The notes: a model not told the origin generated them from the sequence alone. A stretch of 64,000 bases of DNA from Xenopus tropicalis (GCF_000004195.4 NC_030677.2:199298743-199362742), one strand, 5' to 3'; positions 45,040 to 56,539 are shown, counted from the stretch's first letter. A program made the numbers and translations.

Positions 45040-46862
45040 TGCCACAGCCCCTTCCCAGAGGCTATTATCCCCCCACTGCTACTATAGGCACCATCTCTCC
45101 CTGCTATACCTGCTATCCCACAGCCACAGTCCCTTCCCAGAGGCTATTATCTCCCCACTACTACTATAGGCACCATCTCTCCCTACTGTACCTGCTATCC
45201 CACAGCCCCAGTCCCTTCCCAGAGGCTATTATCCCCCCACTGCTACTATAGGCACCATCTCTCCCTACTATACCTGCTATCCCACAGCCCCAGTCCCTTC
45301 CCAGAGGCTATTATCCCACTGCTACTATAGGCACCATCTCTCCCTACTGTACCTGCTATCCCACAGCCCCAGTCCCTTCCCAGAGGCTATTATCCCCCAC
45401 TGCTACTATAGGCACCATCTCTCCCTACTGTACCTGCTATCCCACAGCCCCAGTCCCTTCCCAGAGGCTATTATCCCCCCACTGCTACTATAGGCACCAT
45501 CTCTCCCTACTATACCTGCTATCCCACAGCCACAGTCCCTTCCCAGAGGCTATTATCCTCACTGCTACTATAGGCACCATCTCTCCCTACTATACCTGCT
45601 ATCCCACAGCCCCAGTCCCTTCCCAGAGGCTATTATCCCACTGCTACTATAGGCACCATCTCTCCCTACTATACCTGCTATCCCACAGCCCCAGTCCCTT
45701 CCCAGAGGCTATTATCCCACTGCTACTATAGGCACCATCTCTCCCTACTATACCTGCTATCCCACAGCCCCAGTCCCTTCCCAGAGGCTATTATCCCCCC
45801 ACTACTACTATAGGCACCATCTCTCCCTACTATACCTGCTATCCCACAGCCACAGCCCCTTCCCAGAGGCTATTATCCCCCCACTGCTACTATAGGCACC
45901 ATCTCTCCCTACTATACCTGCTATCCCACAGCCCCAGTCCCTTCCCAGAGGCTATTATCCCACTGCTACTATAGGCACCATCTCTCCCTACTATACCTGC
46001 TATCCCACAGCCCCAGTCCCTTCCCAGAGGCTATTATCCCACTGCTACTATAGGCACCATCTCTCCCTACTATACCTGCTATCCCACAGCCACAGTCCCT
46101 TCCCAGAGGCTATTATCCCCCCACTGCTACTATAGGCACCATCTCTCCCTACTATACCTGCTATCCCACAGCCCCAGTCCCTTCCCAGAGGCTATTATCT
46201 CCCCACTGCTACTATAGGCACCATCTCTCCCTACTATACCTGCTATCCCACAGCCCCAGTCCCTTCCCAGAGGCTATTATCCCCCCACTGCTACTATAGG
46301 CACCATCTCTCCCTACTATACCTGCTATCCCACAGCCCCAGTCCCTTCCCAGAGGCTATTATCTCCCCCCTGCTACTATAGGCACCATCTCTCCCTACTA
46401 TACCTGCTATCCCACAGCCCAGTCCCTTCCCAGAGGCTATTATCCCCCACTGCTACTATAGGCACCATCTCTCCCTACTATACCTACTATCCCACAGCCC
46501 CAGTCCCTTCCCAGAGGCTATTATCCCCCCACTGCTACTATAGGCACCATCTCTCCCTACTATACCTGCTATCCCACAGCCCCAGTCCCTTCCCAGAGGC
46601 TATTATCCCCCCACTGCTACTATAGGCACCATCTCTCCCTACTATACCTGCTATCCCACAGCCCCAGTCCCTTCCCAGAGGCTATTATCCCCCCACTGCT
46701 ACTATAGGCACCATCTCTCCCTACTATACCTGCTATCCCACAGCCCCAGTCCCTTCCCAGAGGCTATTATCCCCCCACTGCTACTATAGGCACCATCTCT
46801 CCCTACTATACCTGCTATCCCACAGCCCCAGTCCCTTCCCAGAGGCTATTATCCCCCCACTG
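45040..46862. repeat. 82-bp minisatellite, about 22 copies
   Basis: The unit contains CCCTTCCCAGAGGCTATTAT, CACTGCTACTATAGGCACCA and TCTCTCCCTACTATACCTGC. Copies differ mainly in the length of a C run (CCC to CCCCCC) and a CAGCCACAG / CAGCCCCAG difference. The final unit breaks into CCACTGCCACTGGAATCAAA. One strand is strongly pyrimidine-rich. The 70-codon frame at the left is an artefact. Confidence 0.95.
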
Positions 46863-47084
46863 CCACTGGAATCAAACTCAGGACCTCAGTGCTCCTATCA
46901 ATTTTTCCAGCAGGAAATCATGGTTACACTATAATACCTAAAGCCACTGTTCATATATGTGGTTGGATGATAGTATTAAATAGCAAGCTTTATCTCAGCA
47001 TTGGGGTCTGACATCTATTTGAGTAAGAGATTTTCTTTCAGGCTTTGACTTGACTTCGCTGGTCACTTAACAATCCCTGCCGCC
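46863..47084. other. Unassigned spacer
   Basis: Its first 30 bases (GAATCAAACTCAGGACCTCA) resemble the reversed dispersed retroposon tail, so the minisatellite may have grown inside such a copy. Nothing else recognised. Confidence 0.35.
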
Positions 47085-47180
47085 GGCCTCTGATGAAGGA
47101 CAGCCGGGTCAGAAAACAGGTAGAGCTCAAATCCCAGAAGATTAAAGCACTTTGATGATTCAGCCATTGCTGTCTCTCTA
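47085..47180 (+). mobile_element. Penelope-type remnant with hammerhead-like sequence
   Basis: CTGATGA (47090-47096) is a perfect first core box. A weak stem (GGAC with GTC) follows, then AGAAAAC, where the second box should read GAAAC, so an inserted or altered base is likely. It continues AGGTAGAGCTCAAATCCCAG and AGATTAAAGCACTTTG, as in other frog Penelope ends. No coding part is present. Confidence 0.5.
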
Positions 47181-49053
47181 TTGCTCTGGTCATTTTCCTA
47201 TTACTTTCATACACAGAGCGGGGGCTGCCAAGTGACAGGGACATCTCAGCTCTGATTAGTGCTTGTGAGACAGCTCCCCGAGTGTGAGTGCTGCTGATTG
47301 GGTTCTGTTGGACTATTTCTGCTCATATTCCCTGAGACTTTACACATTTACCCACTGTTCAAGTTGGTTTATGTGTATATGAAGAATAAATGAACGAATG
47401 AAAGCTAAGTCACTACCGCTTACTTCACAGGGCAGAGAGGAGCAGTAAGAGCAGCAGAGAAGCGGTGCTGCTCTTTTGGAAAGTTGGATTTGAAACAGTC
47501 ACAGGACAAAGTCTGTCCTGCGATTGTTTTGAATACAACATTCCATTTTAATTCTTGCCCTGCCCTGCCATTCACGCTTACCTGGCTGCACAACAATGGC
47601 CTTCTCTCCATCAACTGCACACTTGCAGGGGAAAGGACAACTATATATAAACTATATATATATAAATAATCTCTACCCAGCCCCATTCTCCTTGGCAACA
47701 AAATTTAGCCAATGGGAAGGCAGAAACAATCTTGAATGGCATTTTATGAGCCCAATGAAATTTATTTTTACACGGGGATGTTTTAAAGTTTATTCCAAAT
47801 AACGGGGACACTCTACGCAATTTTCTACGGGGCAAGGGGTTTTCAAACAGGGCCTGTCTCCATGAAACGGGGACAAATGGTAAGCTTAAGATAAGGGAAA
47901 TAGCCTCTAGAATTTGTTATGGTAGTTAACATAGAATCTCCATAGGAGCAGCCTTCATGTGTTGGAATTGTAAAGTTATATGATTGTTAGCTTATGTTTA
48001 ATAAATTTTGCTGCGGCCTTTCCAACCCAAGAAGTGTGAGTGTTAGTAGAAAGGGTATAAGGTTCTGGGGTGAGAAGGGTCAGGACTCAACACTGCCCGT
48101 GTCAATAAACTGCCAGATATGGCCTGTTGGTCTGTTGTAAGTAAAAGGTATTTCTTAAATGTAAAACTAGTTGCACTGTTGGGGCCAAAATACTTGGTGA
48201 TATTGCTGTGCCCCAATTATTGTATATATTGTTCTATGCAAATCAGGTTATATAAATACAGGGGGATTAATTAATAATAATAATGGGATTTATTAACCCT
48301 CCATATATTGGCTGTTCCACGTTTGTCACTGAACAAAATGGAACACCTTTGCCAGGTAGAGAGAACTAATGCAAGATTTGCCCTTCTGTGCCTGAATATA
48401 ATAGTGTGGTGTGTAAGCCTCATGGTGTTTTTATAGTGGGCCACATGTGTGTTATAAAGTTCCCATTGGGCACAGATCTAAATTGATCAGTTACAGTCTA
48501 TAAGTATTTCATAAGGTGGAAATGCCCATTTGTCAGAGTTGTGTTTGATGTGCCGCTTGGTTGAGTTGAATCAGTGAAGGCAAACACCACCACTTATAGT
48601 TCAGGGCCATTCCCCTGGGTACCAGCACTAGAGCTAAACCCTTGGAAACATAGATACAATTAGAAATGGCACATTATATTCATTCATATATATATATGCA
48701 TAATGTATTTGATATTCTCAGTATGTACATCAGGGATAACCCTGCCATAGTAGTCCCACTTTAAGCTTTTTTTTAGATATATATACCTATATACATGGGC
48801 CCCCTTAGCTTATGGAACATGGGCTTGACTGCATTGTCAGATTGTCAGGAGCCTATTCTTGTCTACGTCTGATGCTGAAGGTAAAGCACAGCTTAATAAA
48901 TATATAATCTAGTTTGGCCATTTTCCATATTCTTATGTTGGAGTTATGTGACTTGTAAAAGCATGGTCACATAACTACTTGGTGACTACTAATATGTATA
49001 TAAATGACAGAAGTGGTACATTATCCACTGTATATCTAGGCCAGGGGAAGGAG
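47181..49053. other. Unassigned sequence
   Basis: Short TA runs near 47642-47663, 48688-48700 and 48775-48795. Small frames at 47420-47835 overlap on both strands and are not recognised. No exon or transposon ends called. Confidence 0.35.
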
Positions 49054-49057
49054 CCTA

Positions 49058-49300
49058 AAGGTGCCCATACACGGGCTGATTTTTGCTGCCGATATCGGTC
49101 CTTTAGACCAATTCGGCAGCTTGTCTGCCTCCCTATGGGCACAAGCGACGGGCCTGCCCGACCAACATCTGGCCTGAAATCGGGCAGATCTCGATTGGGC
49201 AGGTTTAATTTTTCTGTTGGATCAGTGACTGCATCCAGGGACCGACGGCACCTATACACGCTGTTTTAATTCGACCGAATTAGCCCGATATCAGCCACTT
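49058..49300. mobile_element. GCCATACACG-type MITE, 3' truncated
   Basis: Begins AAGGTGCCCATACACGGGCT and shares GACTGCATCCAGGGACCGAC and TTAGCCCGATAT with the full copy at 50.1 kb, but stops after GATATCAGCCACTTG without the right terminal repeat. Both mirrored frames (94 and 96 codons) are artefacts. Confidence 0.7.
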
Positions 49301-49580
49301 GTAGTGAGCGAATGGCCAACTTTACTTGACTACAGGGAAGCTGAGATTCAGGAAATTTAACTGACTGCCCTTGATGGCACTTAGTGGTCTTGTCATTATC
49401 CATCCCTCCCCCAGGTCTGACTATTATCAGGCTCTCCTCAGCAGACAGTAGCTCCAGCCTTCACTCATTCACTTATTGATCCCTCTGGACACTTATAAGG
49501 ATACCTGACAGAAGAGCCTAATGGATTTGCACCCTAAGGACTGGTGTGAAAACCACTGCTCAGTGACATTGTCCTGCCTC
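49301..49580. other. Unassigned spacer
   Basis: No feature recognised. Confidence 0.35.
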
Positions 49581-49788
49581 TCGAAAAATATATATAGGGG
49601 GAAGCACGAGACAAAATGCAAAATTTCTGCAAAAAAAGTGCTTTTATTTTTATGCCATACACGACATGTTTACGGGCCCCTTTCGTGCCCTTTATCGAAA
49701 CATGTCGTGTATGGCATAAAAATAAAAGCACTTTTTTTGCAGAAATTTTGCATTTTGTCTCGTGCTCCCCCCTATATATATTTTTCGA
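49581..49788. mobile_element. Penelope-type palindrome
   Basis: The left arm (49581-49673) is the reverse complement of the right arm (about 49697-49788) with very few differences, around a short loop of GGGCCCCTTTCGTGCCC. Each arm holds GAAACATGTCGTG or its reverse, the 3' half of a Penelope hammerhead with a palindromic ACATGT stem III, followed by AAAAATAAAAGC. The first core box is not present in canonical form. TA runs lie at both outer ends. Mirrored frames (105 and 100 codons) are artefacts. Confidence 0.6.
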
Positions 49789-50097
49789 TTGGACATTGGC
49801 TGAGAGTGTGGCTCTATTGCTGGGGGTTTGATGCATGAAGTTTGGAAGGCTGAGAGCAGAGGATTTATCTATTCGATTGTCCTGCCTCTGTCCCTGATGA
49901 ACTATGACTTCAAGGCTGGGGCAGAGGCAGAGATCTCATTCAGTGCTAAGAATCAGAGACAAACATACTTATCCCAATGGTAACTGAATGATAAAGGTAT
50001 AAAGGCCTCATTTACTATATTCTGATGAATAGCACCAGGTGATAAAATACCTGTATCCCTGCACTATAGTTACCCTGTACCCTTATCACTTTAAGAG
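49789..50097. other. Unassigned spacer
   Basis: No feature recognised. Confidence 0.35.
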
Positions 50098-50101
50098 TTA
50101 A

Positions 50102-50377
50102 GGTGGCCATACACGGGGTGATTCTATCTGCCGATATGGGTCCCTTAGACCGATTCGGCAGCATATCGGCCCATGTATGGGCACTAACGACAGGCCTGCC
50201 CGACATCTGGCCGGTTTGATTTTTCTGTTGGATCGGGGACTGCATCCAGGGACCGACAGCACCTATATCCGTCATTTTAATTTGCCCGAATTAGCCCGAT
50301 ATTGCCCACCTGAAGGTGGGGATATCGGTAGAAGATCTGCTCGCTTGGCGGCTTGGCGCTTAGCGTGTATGGCCACC
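50102..50377. mobile_element. GCCATACACG-type MITE, complete
   Basis: The 276-bp element has ends GGTGGCCATACACG and CGTGTATGGCCACC flanked by TTAA at 50098-50101 and 50378-50381. The TTAA target is typical of Kolobok and piggyBac-type elements. It contains CCCTTAGACCGATTCGGCAG and other short hairpins. Confidence 0.85.
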
Positions 50378-50381
50378 TTAA

Positions 50382-51371
50382 GGTTATGGGGTTACAACTA
50401 AGAATCCCAAGTGCTAGTACTATTACGTAAACCGCTCTTTCCTTCAATACCCTCAAAGCCAGCCTTGGGCAAATAAGCATCTTGGGTTGGCCCAGGCCAA
50501 TTTATCCAGTTCAGTGCATTGTGTTTCAGTGGAATGAAGTAACTTTGTGTTCCTGCCTAAAAATGTTCCATTTTTAAAAATCTACTTGTTTGATTTTAAT
50601 GTGAGTCTGAGTGATTGGCTTTGCCTTGATAAATATAAGGAAAAAGGAAGAATGAAAAAGTCAATAGAGGAAAAATGATTTCATTATATTAGTTATAATG
50701 TGCAGCTCTCAGGTTAGGACCCCCTCTCCTGATGTAGGTCACCACGGCCTGAAGGGTAGCCCTTCTCTCTGGCCATCAATAGGATTACAATAATGGCTAT
50801 AAATAATAGACACAGTGTATCCTTCTTAGATTGACAATAATAATCACATCTTTATGGTGCTGCTACCGTACATCATGGCTCCTACCCATAGGGATCCCCC
50901 TGTCACCATTACAGCTCCTTCCCGTGTATGTAGGAACATTATACAAACAGAAATATGACTAGATATCAGTACTATAGTATTATAGTCCCCCATCTGTTAC
51001 TAATATATTACTGGCAGATTCATTTCACTGCTATTGGACACTGTTGGGATTAGCAGAACTGCAATAGGTCCCACATTTCTAATGAATGCATCATATTTGG
51101 CTGGTGCCCTGCCCCTGAAAAATGTAGTAATCATAATCAATTCTAATTTAAATTCTTTTCATTGTTTCTCAAGAAAAAGTAGTTATTTATAGCTGTGATT
51201 CCTCCCAACAAGCTGGTAATACCAATAATAAAGACACAGGGACTATGAATTGTCTCTTTGTATTCTCACGTAGGGGAAGGAATCTATTGCCTGGTATTTA
51301 TGTGACTATTTCCATTTTGGCAAATGCTCTGACTGTGGCTACTTTACCTTATGGCAGGAATTGTATATTCA
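50382..51371. other. Unassigned sequence
   Basis: No transposon ends, splice-flanked exon or tandem repeat recognised. Confidence 0.35.
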
Positions 51372-51379
51372 CTCTAAGG

Positions 51380-51820
51380 CAGGGGGCTCAAACTCAATTT
51401 ACCTGGGGGCCGCAGGAGGCAAAGTCAGGATGAGGCTGGGCCGCATAAGGGATTTCACAAAATGCAAGCCTTCATGGATTTTTATCGGATAATGCAAGGC
51501 ACGGCGGGCGGGAGCTGCTGATTGCGGAAATGACGTTATGCCATCATAACAGTTATTATGGGAAGACGTTCTGTGTGCACAATTAGCTGCTAACTAAGGA
51601 GCTAATTGTGCACACAGAACGTCTTCCCATAATAACTGTTATGATGGCATAACGTCATTTCCGCAATCAGCAGCACCCGCCCACCGTGCCTTGCATTATC
51701 CCTTGAATCGCAATAAAAATCGTGATCCATTCATTGCTTTTGCGAAGGCATTGGTGCGGGCCACAAAATATTGTACCGAGGGCCGCAAATGGCCCGCGGG
51801 CCGCGAGTTTGAGACCCCTG
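51380..51820. mobile_element. hAT-type element with central palindrome
   Basis: The 441-bp element has ends CAGGGGGCTCAAACTC and GAGTTTGAGACCCCTG and a perfect 8-bp duplication, CTCTAAGG, at 51372-51379 and 51821-51828. Its centre, about 51503-51685, is a long palindrome. The arms contain GCGGAAATGACGTTATGCC and its inverse, and meet at AGCTGCTAACTAAGGAGCT. The sequence next to the ends (GGGCCGC, GGCCGCGAG) is GC-rich. Non-coding. Confidence 0.92.
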
Positions 51821-51828
51821 CTCTAAGG

Positions 51829-52207
51829 ACTGGGCCACACAATATACAGAATGATACGGAAGTGAATGTACAGAATGTACAGAATGACAAACAGAGAACC
51901 ATTTGCCTTTTCGCCATATCTGTATTCAGTGTATTCCATGACTGACCAATGTGGTCATCCCTCGTCTATTATTACAACAGGCACAGTTAACAGAAAGCTC
52001 TGTCCCCTAATTAAGATTAAGCGCACCTTGTACACACAGTGTACAAACTTGACAAAAACCCCATAACCCCATAATCAAGCATTCCAAGCAAAATTCCAGG
52101 TAGTAATCTCTGTGTGCTAAGCCCCTCCAAAGATTTTTTGTGAGGAGGCCCAGCGCCTACAAGTTACACCACTGGTGGGATTCAAGAAATTGTCAAGCTT
52201 TGTTTCA
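51829..52207. other. Unassigned spacer
   Basis: Contains short tandem TGTACAGAA units near 51867-51887. Nothing else recognised. Confidence 0.35.
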
Positions 52208-52209
52208 CA

Positions 52210-52888
52210 CAGGTATGGGATCCCTTATCCAGAAACCCGTTATTCAGAAAGCTCTGAATAACGGAAACTCCCATAGATTCCATTTTAATCAAATCATTCA
52301 GAATTTTAAAACTGATTTCCTTTTTCTCTGTAATAATAAAACAGTACCTGTACTTGATCCCAACTAAGATATAATTACCCCTTATTGGGGGCAGAACAGC
52401 CCTATTGGGTTTATTTAATGGTTAAATGATTCCCTTTTCTCTGTAATAATAAAACAGTACCTGTACTTGATCCCAACTAAGATATAATTACCCCTTATTG
52501 GGGGCAGAACAGCCCTATTGGGTTTATTTATTGGTTAAATGATTCCCTTTTCTCTGTAATAATAAAACAGTACCTGTACTTGATCCCAACTAAGATATAA
52601 TTACCCCTTATTGGGGGCAGAACAGCCCTATTGGGTTTATTTCATGGTTAAATGATTCCCTTTTCTCTGTAATAATAAAACAGTACCTGTACTTGATCCC
52701 AACTAAGATATAAATAATCCTTATTGGAGCCAAAACAATCCTATTGTGTTTAAATAATGTTTTATGAATTTTTTAGTATTAATTTAGTATTTATTAATTT
52801 TTAAGGTATGGAGATCCAAATTATGGAAAGACCCCTTATCCGGAATACCCTTGGTCCTGAGCATTCTGGATAATGGGTCCTATACCTA
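52210..52888. mobile_element. TA-flanked element with 113-bp repeats, copy 4
   Basis: Left end CAGGTATGGGATCCC, right end GGGTCCTATACCTA. The right flank is TA; the left is CA, so one side has mutated. The internal array has about four units in the same orientation as copy 2. The right third is a longer AT-rich remnant (TTTAGTATTAATTTAG). Confidence 0.82.
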
Positions 52889-52914
52889 TATATCTTTATA
52901 TAGCCAAGAAGTAG

Positions 52915-53100
52915 GCACTCTCGAAAATGAAAGTCTATGGTGGCCTGGGTGCAGTCCCTCGAAAATCACAGGATAGATATTCAACAAACAGGAACTGCTT
53001 CACTCAGGTCTTATGAAGCACAAATGTCTTTTATTGAAACATAGCGAGGACTGACGTTTCAGCTGTTACAACCAGCCTCTCTCAACGTTTCTCATATATA
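52915..53100 (-). mobile_element. Penelope-type remnant with hammerhead-like sequence
   Basis: On the minus strand TTGAGAGA (53078-53085) stands for the first core box, with C changed to T and an extra base. GGCTG with CAGCT forms stem II, and GAAACGTC (53053-53060) is an intact second box with a proper cleavage context. AATAAAAGACATTTGTG follows, as expected for such an end. A TA run flanks it on the right. Confidence 0.5.
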
Positions 53101-53124
53101 TATATATAGTGCTTTTCAGGCTGT

Positions 53125-53218
53125 TGGTTTGTCACTGAGGAAGAGCACTGTTTGTGCTCAAAACATTGGATTTTTTCTAATAAAACTTTTTTCTGTATAT
53201 TAAGTCCCAGCATGTGCG

Positions 53219-53301
<83 letters not shown>

Positions 53302-53310
53302 CCAGAAGAG
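53125..53310 (+). mobile_element. Penelope-type remnant followed by (TC)n(TA)n
   Basis: CTGAGGA (53135-53141) and a perfect GAGCAC/GTGCTC stem match the copy at 2.0 kb. The second box reads AAAAC instead of GAAAC and stem III reads CATT, so the ribozyme should be dead. It is followed by TCTAATAAAAC, then (TC)n at 53221-53254 and TA repeats to about 53297. Confidence 0.6.
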
Positions 53311-54180
53311 TCTGTATGTCAGTGAGTGATAAATAGTAATAATCCAATAGGAAAGCAGGCACTCGGTATTAAGTTAGTAATTTAAAAGTCAGCAATATTT
53401 ACAAGACAAGATAATAGGAGGGAAAAAGAAGATGAATAGGATGAAGAATCCCCCCACAGCCCTCGTGAAGAAAATCCAATATTTTCAAGAAAAAAACGTT
53501 TCAAAAAAAAAATTCCCATTTTTTTCTCATTGGACAATAATGTGTCTGCACTGCATTTCTGAGGAAAAGTCACGGAGCAGCTTAATGTGCCTTCAAGTCA
53601 GCTGTCAGCCATGCTTTCAGCTCCTATAAGCCTTGTCCATGTCAACTCCATCATGTTCAGCTGCTGTGATGGGCAAGACCCAGACTGACGGACAGCTACA
53701 CTTCACTGCGCCGAAGCCTTCACCAAGGAGCCTCTGGGAGGGATAGATTAACTCTGGCATGCTTAGTATGGCCCTTACTGGCAGAACGTGGCAGATACTA
53801 AATAATACTCACAATATATCAGCTGGAACCGAATGAGCCCTCCGTACGGGACATCTGATTCCTCTGTCTGTAAATGACAGAACACGGATTTAGAAAAATC
53901 TAAAATTTTATTATAGCTAAGGATACATGAGACAAATGCTGCTGTTCCGTCATTAAAGAGAGACAAAGAATCAATTTTAACCCTTTTTTGGCTATAAGAC
54001 CAAACGTCAACTGCTCTCGAAGGTGGAGTAACATTACATTTATACCCACAAAGAGACTTTTGCACCAGTGGTTCTTAATAAGGAACAGTATATTCAGTGG
54101 TATAGTATCACATACGGATGGATATTACCAGCACAACAGTGTTTTGCCCTATGATCATCACATTGTGCTCCAAAGAAATT
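53311..54180. other. Unassigned sequence
   Basis: Near 53478-53522 there are A-rich runs that keep some frames open. The minus-strand frame at 53775-54065 (96 codons) has no recognised domain. Confidence 0.35.
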
Positions 54181-54183
54181 CAC

Positions 54184-54660
54184 TCCCTATCCCTGAGCCC
54201 TACCAACTGGAATCTCTAGAGTCTGGTAAGTGTTTCTTGAAAAACTACCCCACACTACAGTCTCCTTGGAGGAGCACAAAGCTGTTCTAACTAGTCAGGG
54301 TCATCCAATGCCACCCCTCATGGTAGCAGTGCCCCTATTACTCCCTATCCCTGAGCCCTACCACCTGGAATCTCTAGAGTCTGACAAGTGTTTCCTGAGA
54401 AACTACCCCACACTACAGTCTCCTTGGAGGAGCACAAAGCTGCTCTTACTAGCCAGGGTCATCCGATGCCACCCCTCATGGTAGCAGCGCCCCTATTACT
54501 CCCTATCCCTGAGCCCTACCAACTGGAATCTCTAGAGTCTGACAAGTGTTTCCTGAGAAACTACCCCACACTACAGTCTCCTTGGAGGAGCACAAAGCTG
54601 CTCTTACTAGCCAGGGTCATCCGATGCCACCCCTCATGGTAGCAGCGCCCCTGTTACTAG
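54184..54660. repeat. 158-bp tandem repeat, three copies
   Basis: Units start at 54184, 54342 and 54501 with CCCTATCCCTGAGCCCTACC and contain CACTACAGTCTCCTTGGAGG. The second and third are nearly identical, the first a little different. The last junction runs into unrelated sequence after GCGCCCCTGTTAC. Repeated open frames of 84 codons are artefacts of the repetition. Confidence 0.93.
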
Positions 54661-54784
54661 CTCATTCTGTCTATCTAACAAGCTATGAGTATTCTATAGT
54701 AGGAGCTTCCTGTCACTAAATTCACCTTATTCATGGGTTGGAGCCCTTATCCCCAGATTCACTAAGGCTTAGATTACCTTAGTG

Positions 54785-55078
54785 CAAGGATCCCCAAACT
54801 TTTTTTAATTGTAATCCACACTCAGATGTAAAAAGTGTTGGGGAGCCACTCAAGCATGAAAAAAGTTACTTGAGGATGCAAAATAAGGACTGTGATTGGC
54901 TATTTGTGGACTGCTGGCCTGCAGGAGGCTCTGCTTAGAGTAAAACTGAGTCTCTGTACTTCCAAAACTTGACTCCAGGGCAGAAATTTAAAAATGGCAC
55001 CTACTTTGTGGCCACTGGGAGCAACCAAGGGGGAGGTGAGCAACATGTTGCCCCCGAGTCACTGGTTGGGGATTACAG
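54785..55078. mobile_element. Diverged hAT-type MITE (CAGGGATCC family)
   Basis: Ends CAAGGATCCCCAAAC and GGTTGGGGATTACAG match the family at 33319-33625 with mutations. The flanks (CCTTAGTG, TCCACCAG) do not match, so the target duplication is lost or the ends are off by a few bases. An older copy than the others. Confidence 0.72.
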
Positions 55079-56200
55079 TCCACCAGAGTTACAAGTAGCA
55101 CTAACTTTTGCACAACAGTTGGATCCCTAAAGTAATACTTTACATCTGAGAATGGTCACCATTCCATAAAACCTAACCTTTCATGTGAGAGCGATAGCAA
55201 GTCTATTAGAAACATGTTTTTTTTTTTTTTCAAAACACTGTTCCCCTTCCAGCTAAGGTTAAGGTTCAGTTAACATGAGCTCCTGTCATAGTACCACTCT
55301 AAGAGACAATTAGGGTTGAGCTAGAAAAAGTGGTATTGAGCTCCAACATAGGAGTGGCAAATTGGAGGTATCTCTCCAAGGCGATAATTCCTCTTAGTGT
55401 AGGGATCATAGTGGAAAAGGAATTAGGTTTGATGATTTCCATGGAGGAACATCAGTGCTTTCTTGCTTTATGGCAGGGATTCTAGAGATACGTTAAGGCT
55501 CAGGAGTTTGTCTGACAACACAGAATAGGGTCACTGACCTTTTTCAATGTTTAGAAAAATTTTGAATTTCTATTCGATGATTACTGATCTTGTTTTTTTT
55601 GCACCTGGGGCTGCAAGAAGCTATTTTCACTGTGTAAGCACATGTTAACCGATTCTATTTGATCTTGTTTTATTGTTACCTGATTTGTTGTTCAGACTAA
55701 ATAGGCCATGTCTTCTCTAGAGAGAAGGGAACATTTACGACATAACTTGAGCCCTATGGATGAATGATCTGGGTCACCCTACTTGCCACCTAATCACTAC
55801 CAGTATCATAAACCTACAGGCTATGCTGAGAAACCACAACCTGTGTGCATCGGGAATTTTGGGAACTTGTGAGTTGGATCCTTTACAATTATATTTCTTA
55901 TCTCAGGTGGGTTCCTTCCAGCAACCTCTATACCCCTGTATTTATGGGACTGTTTTTAAAATCCAGGTACCTATAGTAGTGGTTATCAGACTGTTTAGCA
56001 TCAAATTCTCCTTAAGTAGCCCCAGTTTGGCCCAAATACCTCATAGAAAGGTTACACATATACTGTATATACTGTACAGGTAAATAGTGATATCAGTAAT
56101 TTAGCTATAGATAGAATGGTATCTAACTAAGCAAATGTGGTTTCTCCTACATTTTGTTACACTTGGCCTTAATAATGGTTTAAGAAAAACAGCCCCCGTG
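55079..56200. other. Unassigned sequence with a short dispersed repeat
   Basis: T run at 55218-55230. At 55314-55372 is the repeat shared with 31394-31462 (GAGCTCCAACATAGGAGTGG). No exon recognised. Confidence 0.35.
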
Positions 56201-56240
56201 TATGTGACCAGGGCCGCCATCAGGGGGGCACAGGGGGTAC

Positions 56241-56505
56241 AGTTGTCCCGGGCCCAGGCGTTTAAAGGGGGCCCGGCCGGGCTGTATCATTGTTATCGCT
56301 GGTGTCCGCTGTTATGTCCCGAACTCCCCGCTGCATGTGCGCTTTTATAAGGTTGCGCCCCGTGCGTACTGACGTCACACGCACGGGGCGCAACCCTATA
56401 AAAGCGCACATGCAGCGGGGAGTTCGGGACATAACAGCGGACACCAGCGATAACAATGATACAGCCCGGCCGGGCCCCCTTTAAACGCCTGGGCCCGGGA
56501 CAACT
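56241..56505. promoter_or_regulatory. 265-bp palindrome with CRE and outward TATA boxes
   Basis: The two arms (56241-56372 and 56374-56505) are nearly perfect reverse complements. At the centre is TGACGTCA (56370-56377) between GGTTGCGCCCCGTGCG and CGCACGGGGCGCAAC. TATAAAAG lies 19 bp to the right (56397-56404) and its reverse, CTTTTATA, 20 bp to the left (56342-56349). The layout is that of a bidirectional polymerase II promoter. Activity is inferred from motifs. The palindrome could also extrude as a cruciform. Confidence 0.5.
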
Positions 56506-56539
56506 GACAGAGTTACAGGATGCAGAAAAATTCTGGCGG

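Noticed and set aside
48975..49269. Pair of about 95-codon frames on opposite strands
   Set aside because: They mirror each other through a MITE and have no domain.
49521..49838. Pair of about 100-codon frames sharing residues on opposite strands
   Set aside because: They arise because the region is a palindrome, so both strands translate to the same sequence.
54230..54642. Overlapping 84-codon frames
   Set aside because: Produced by the 158-bp tandem repeat, with no conserved domain.
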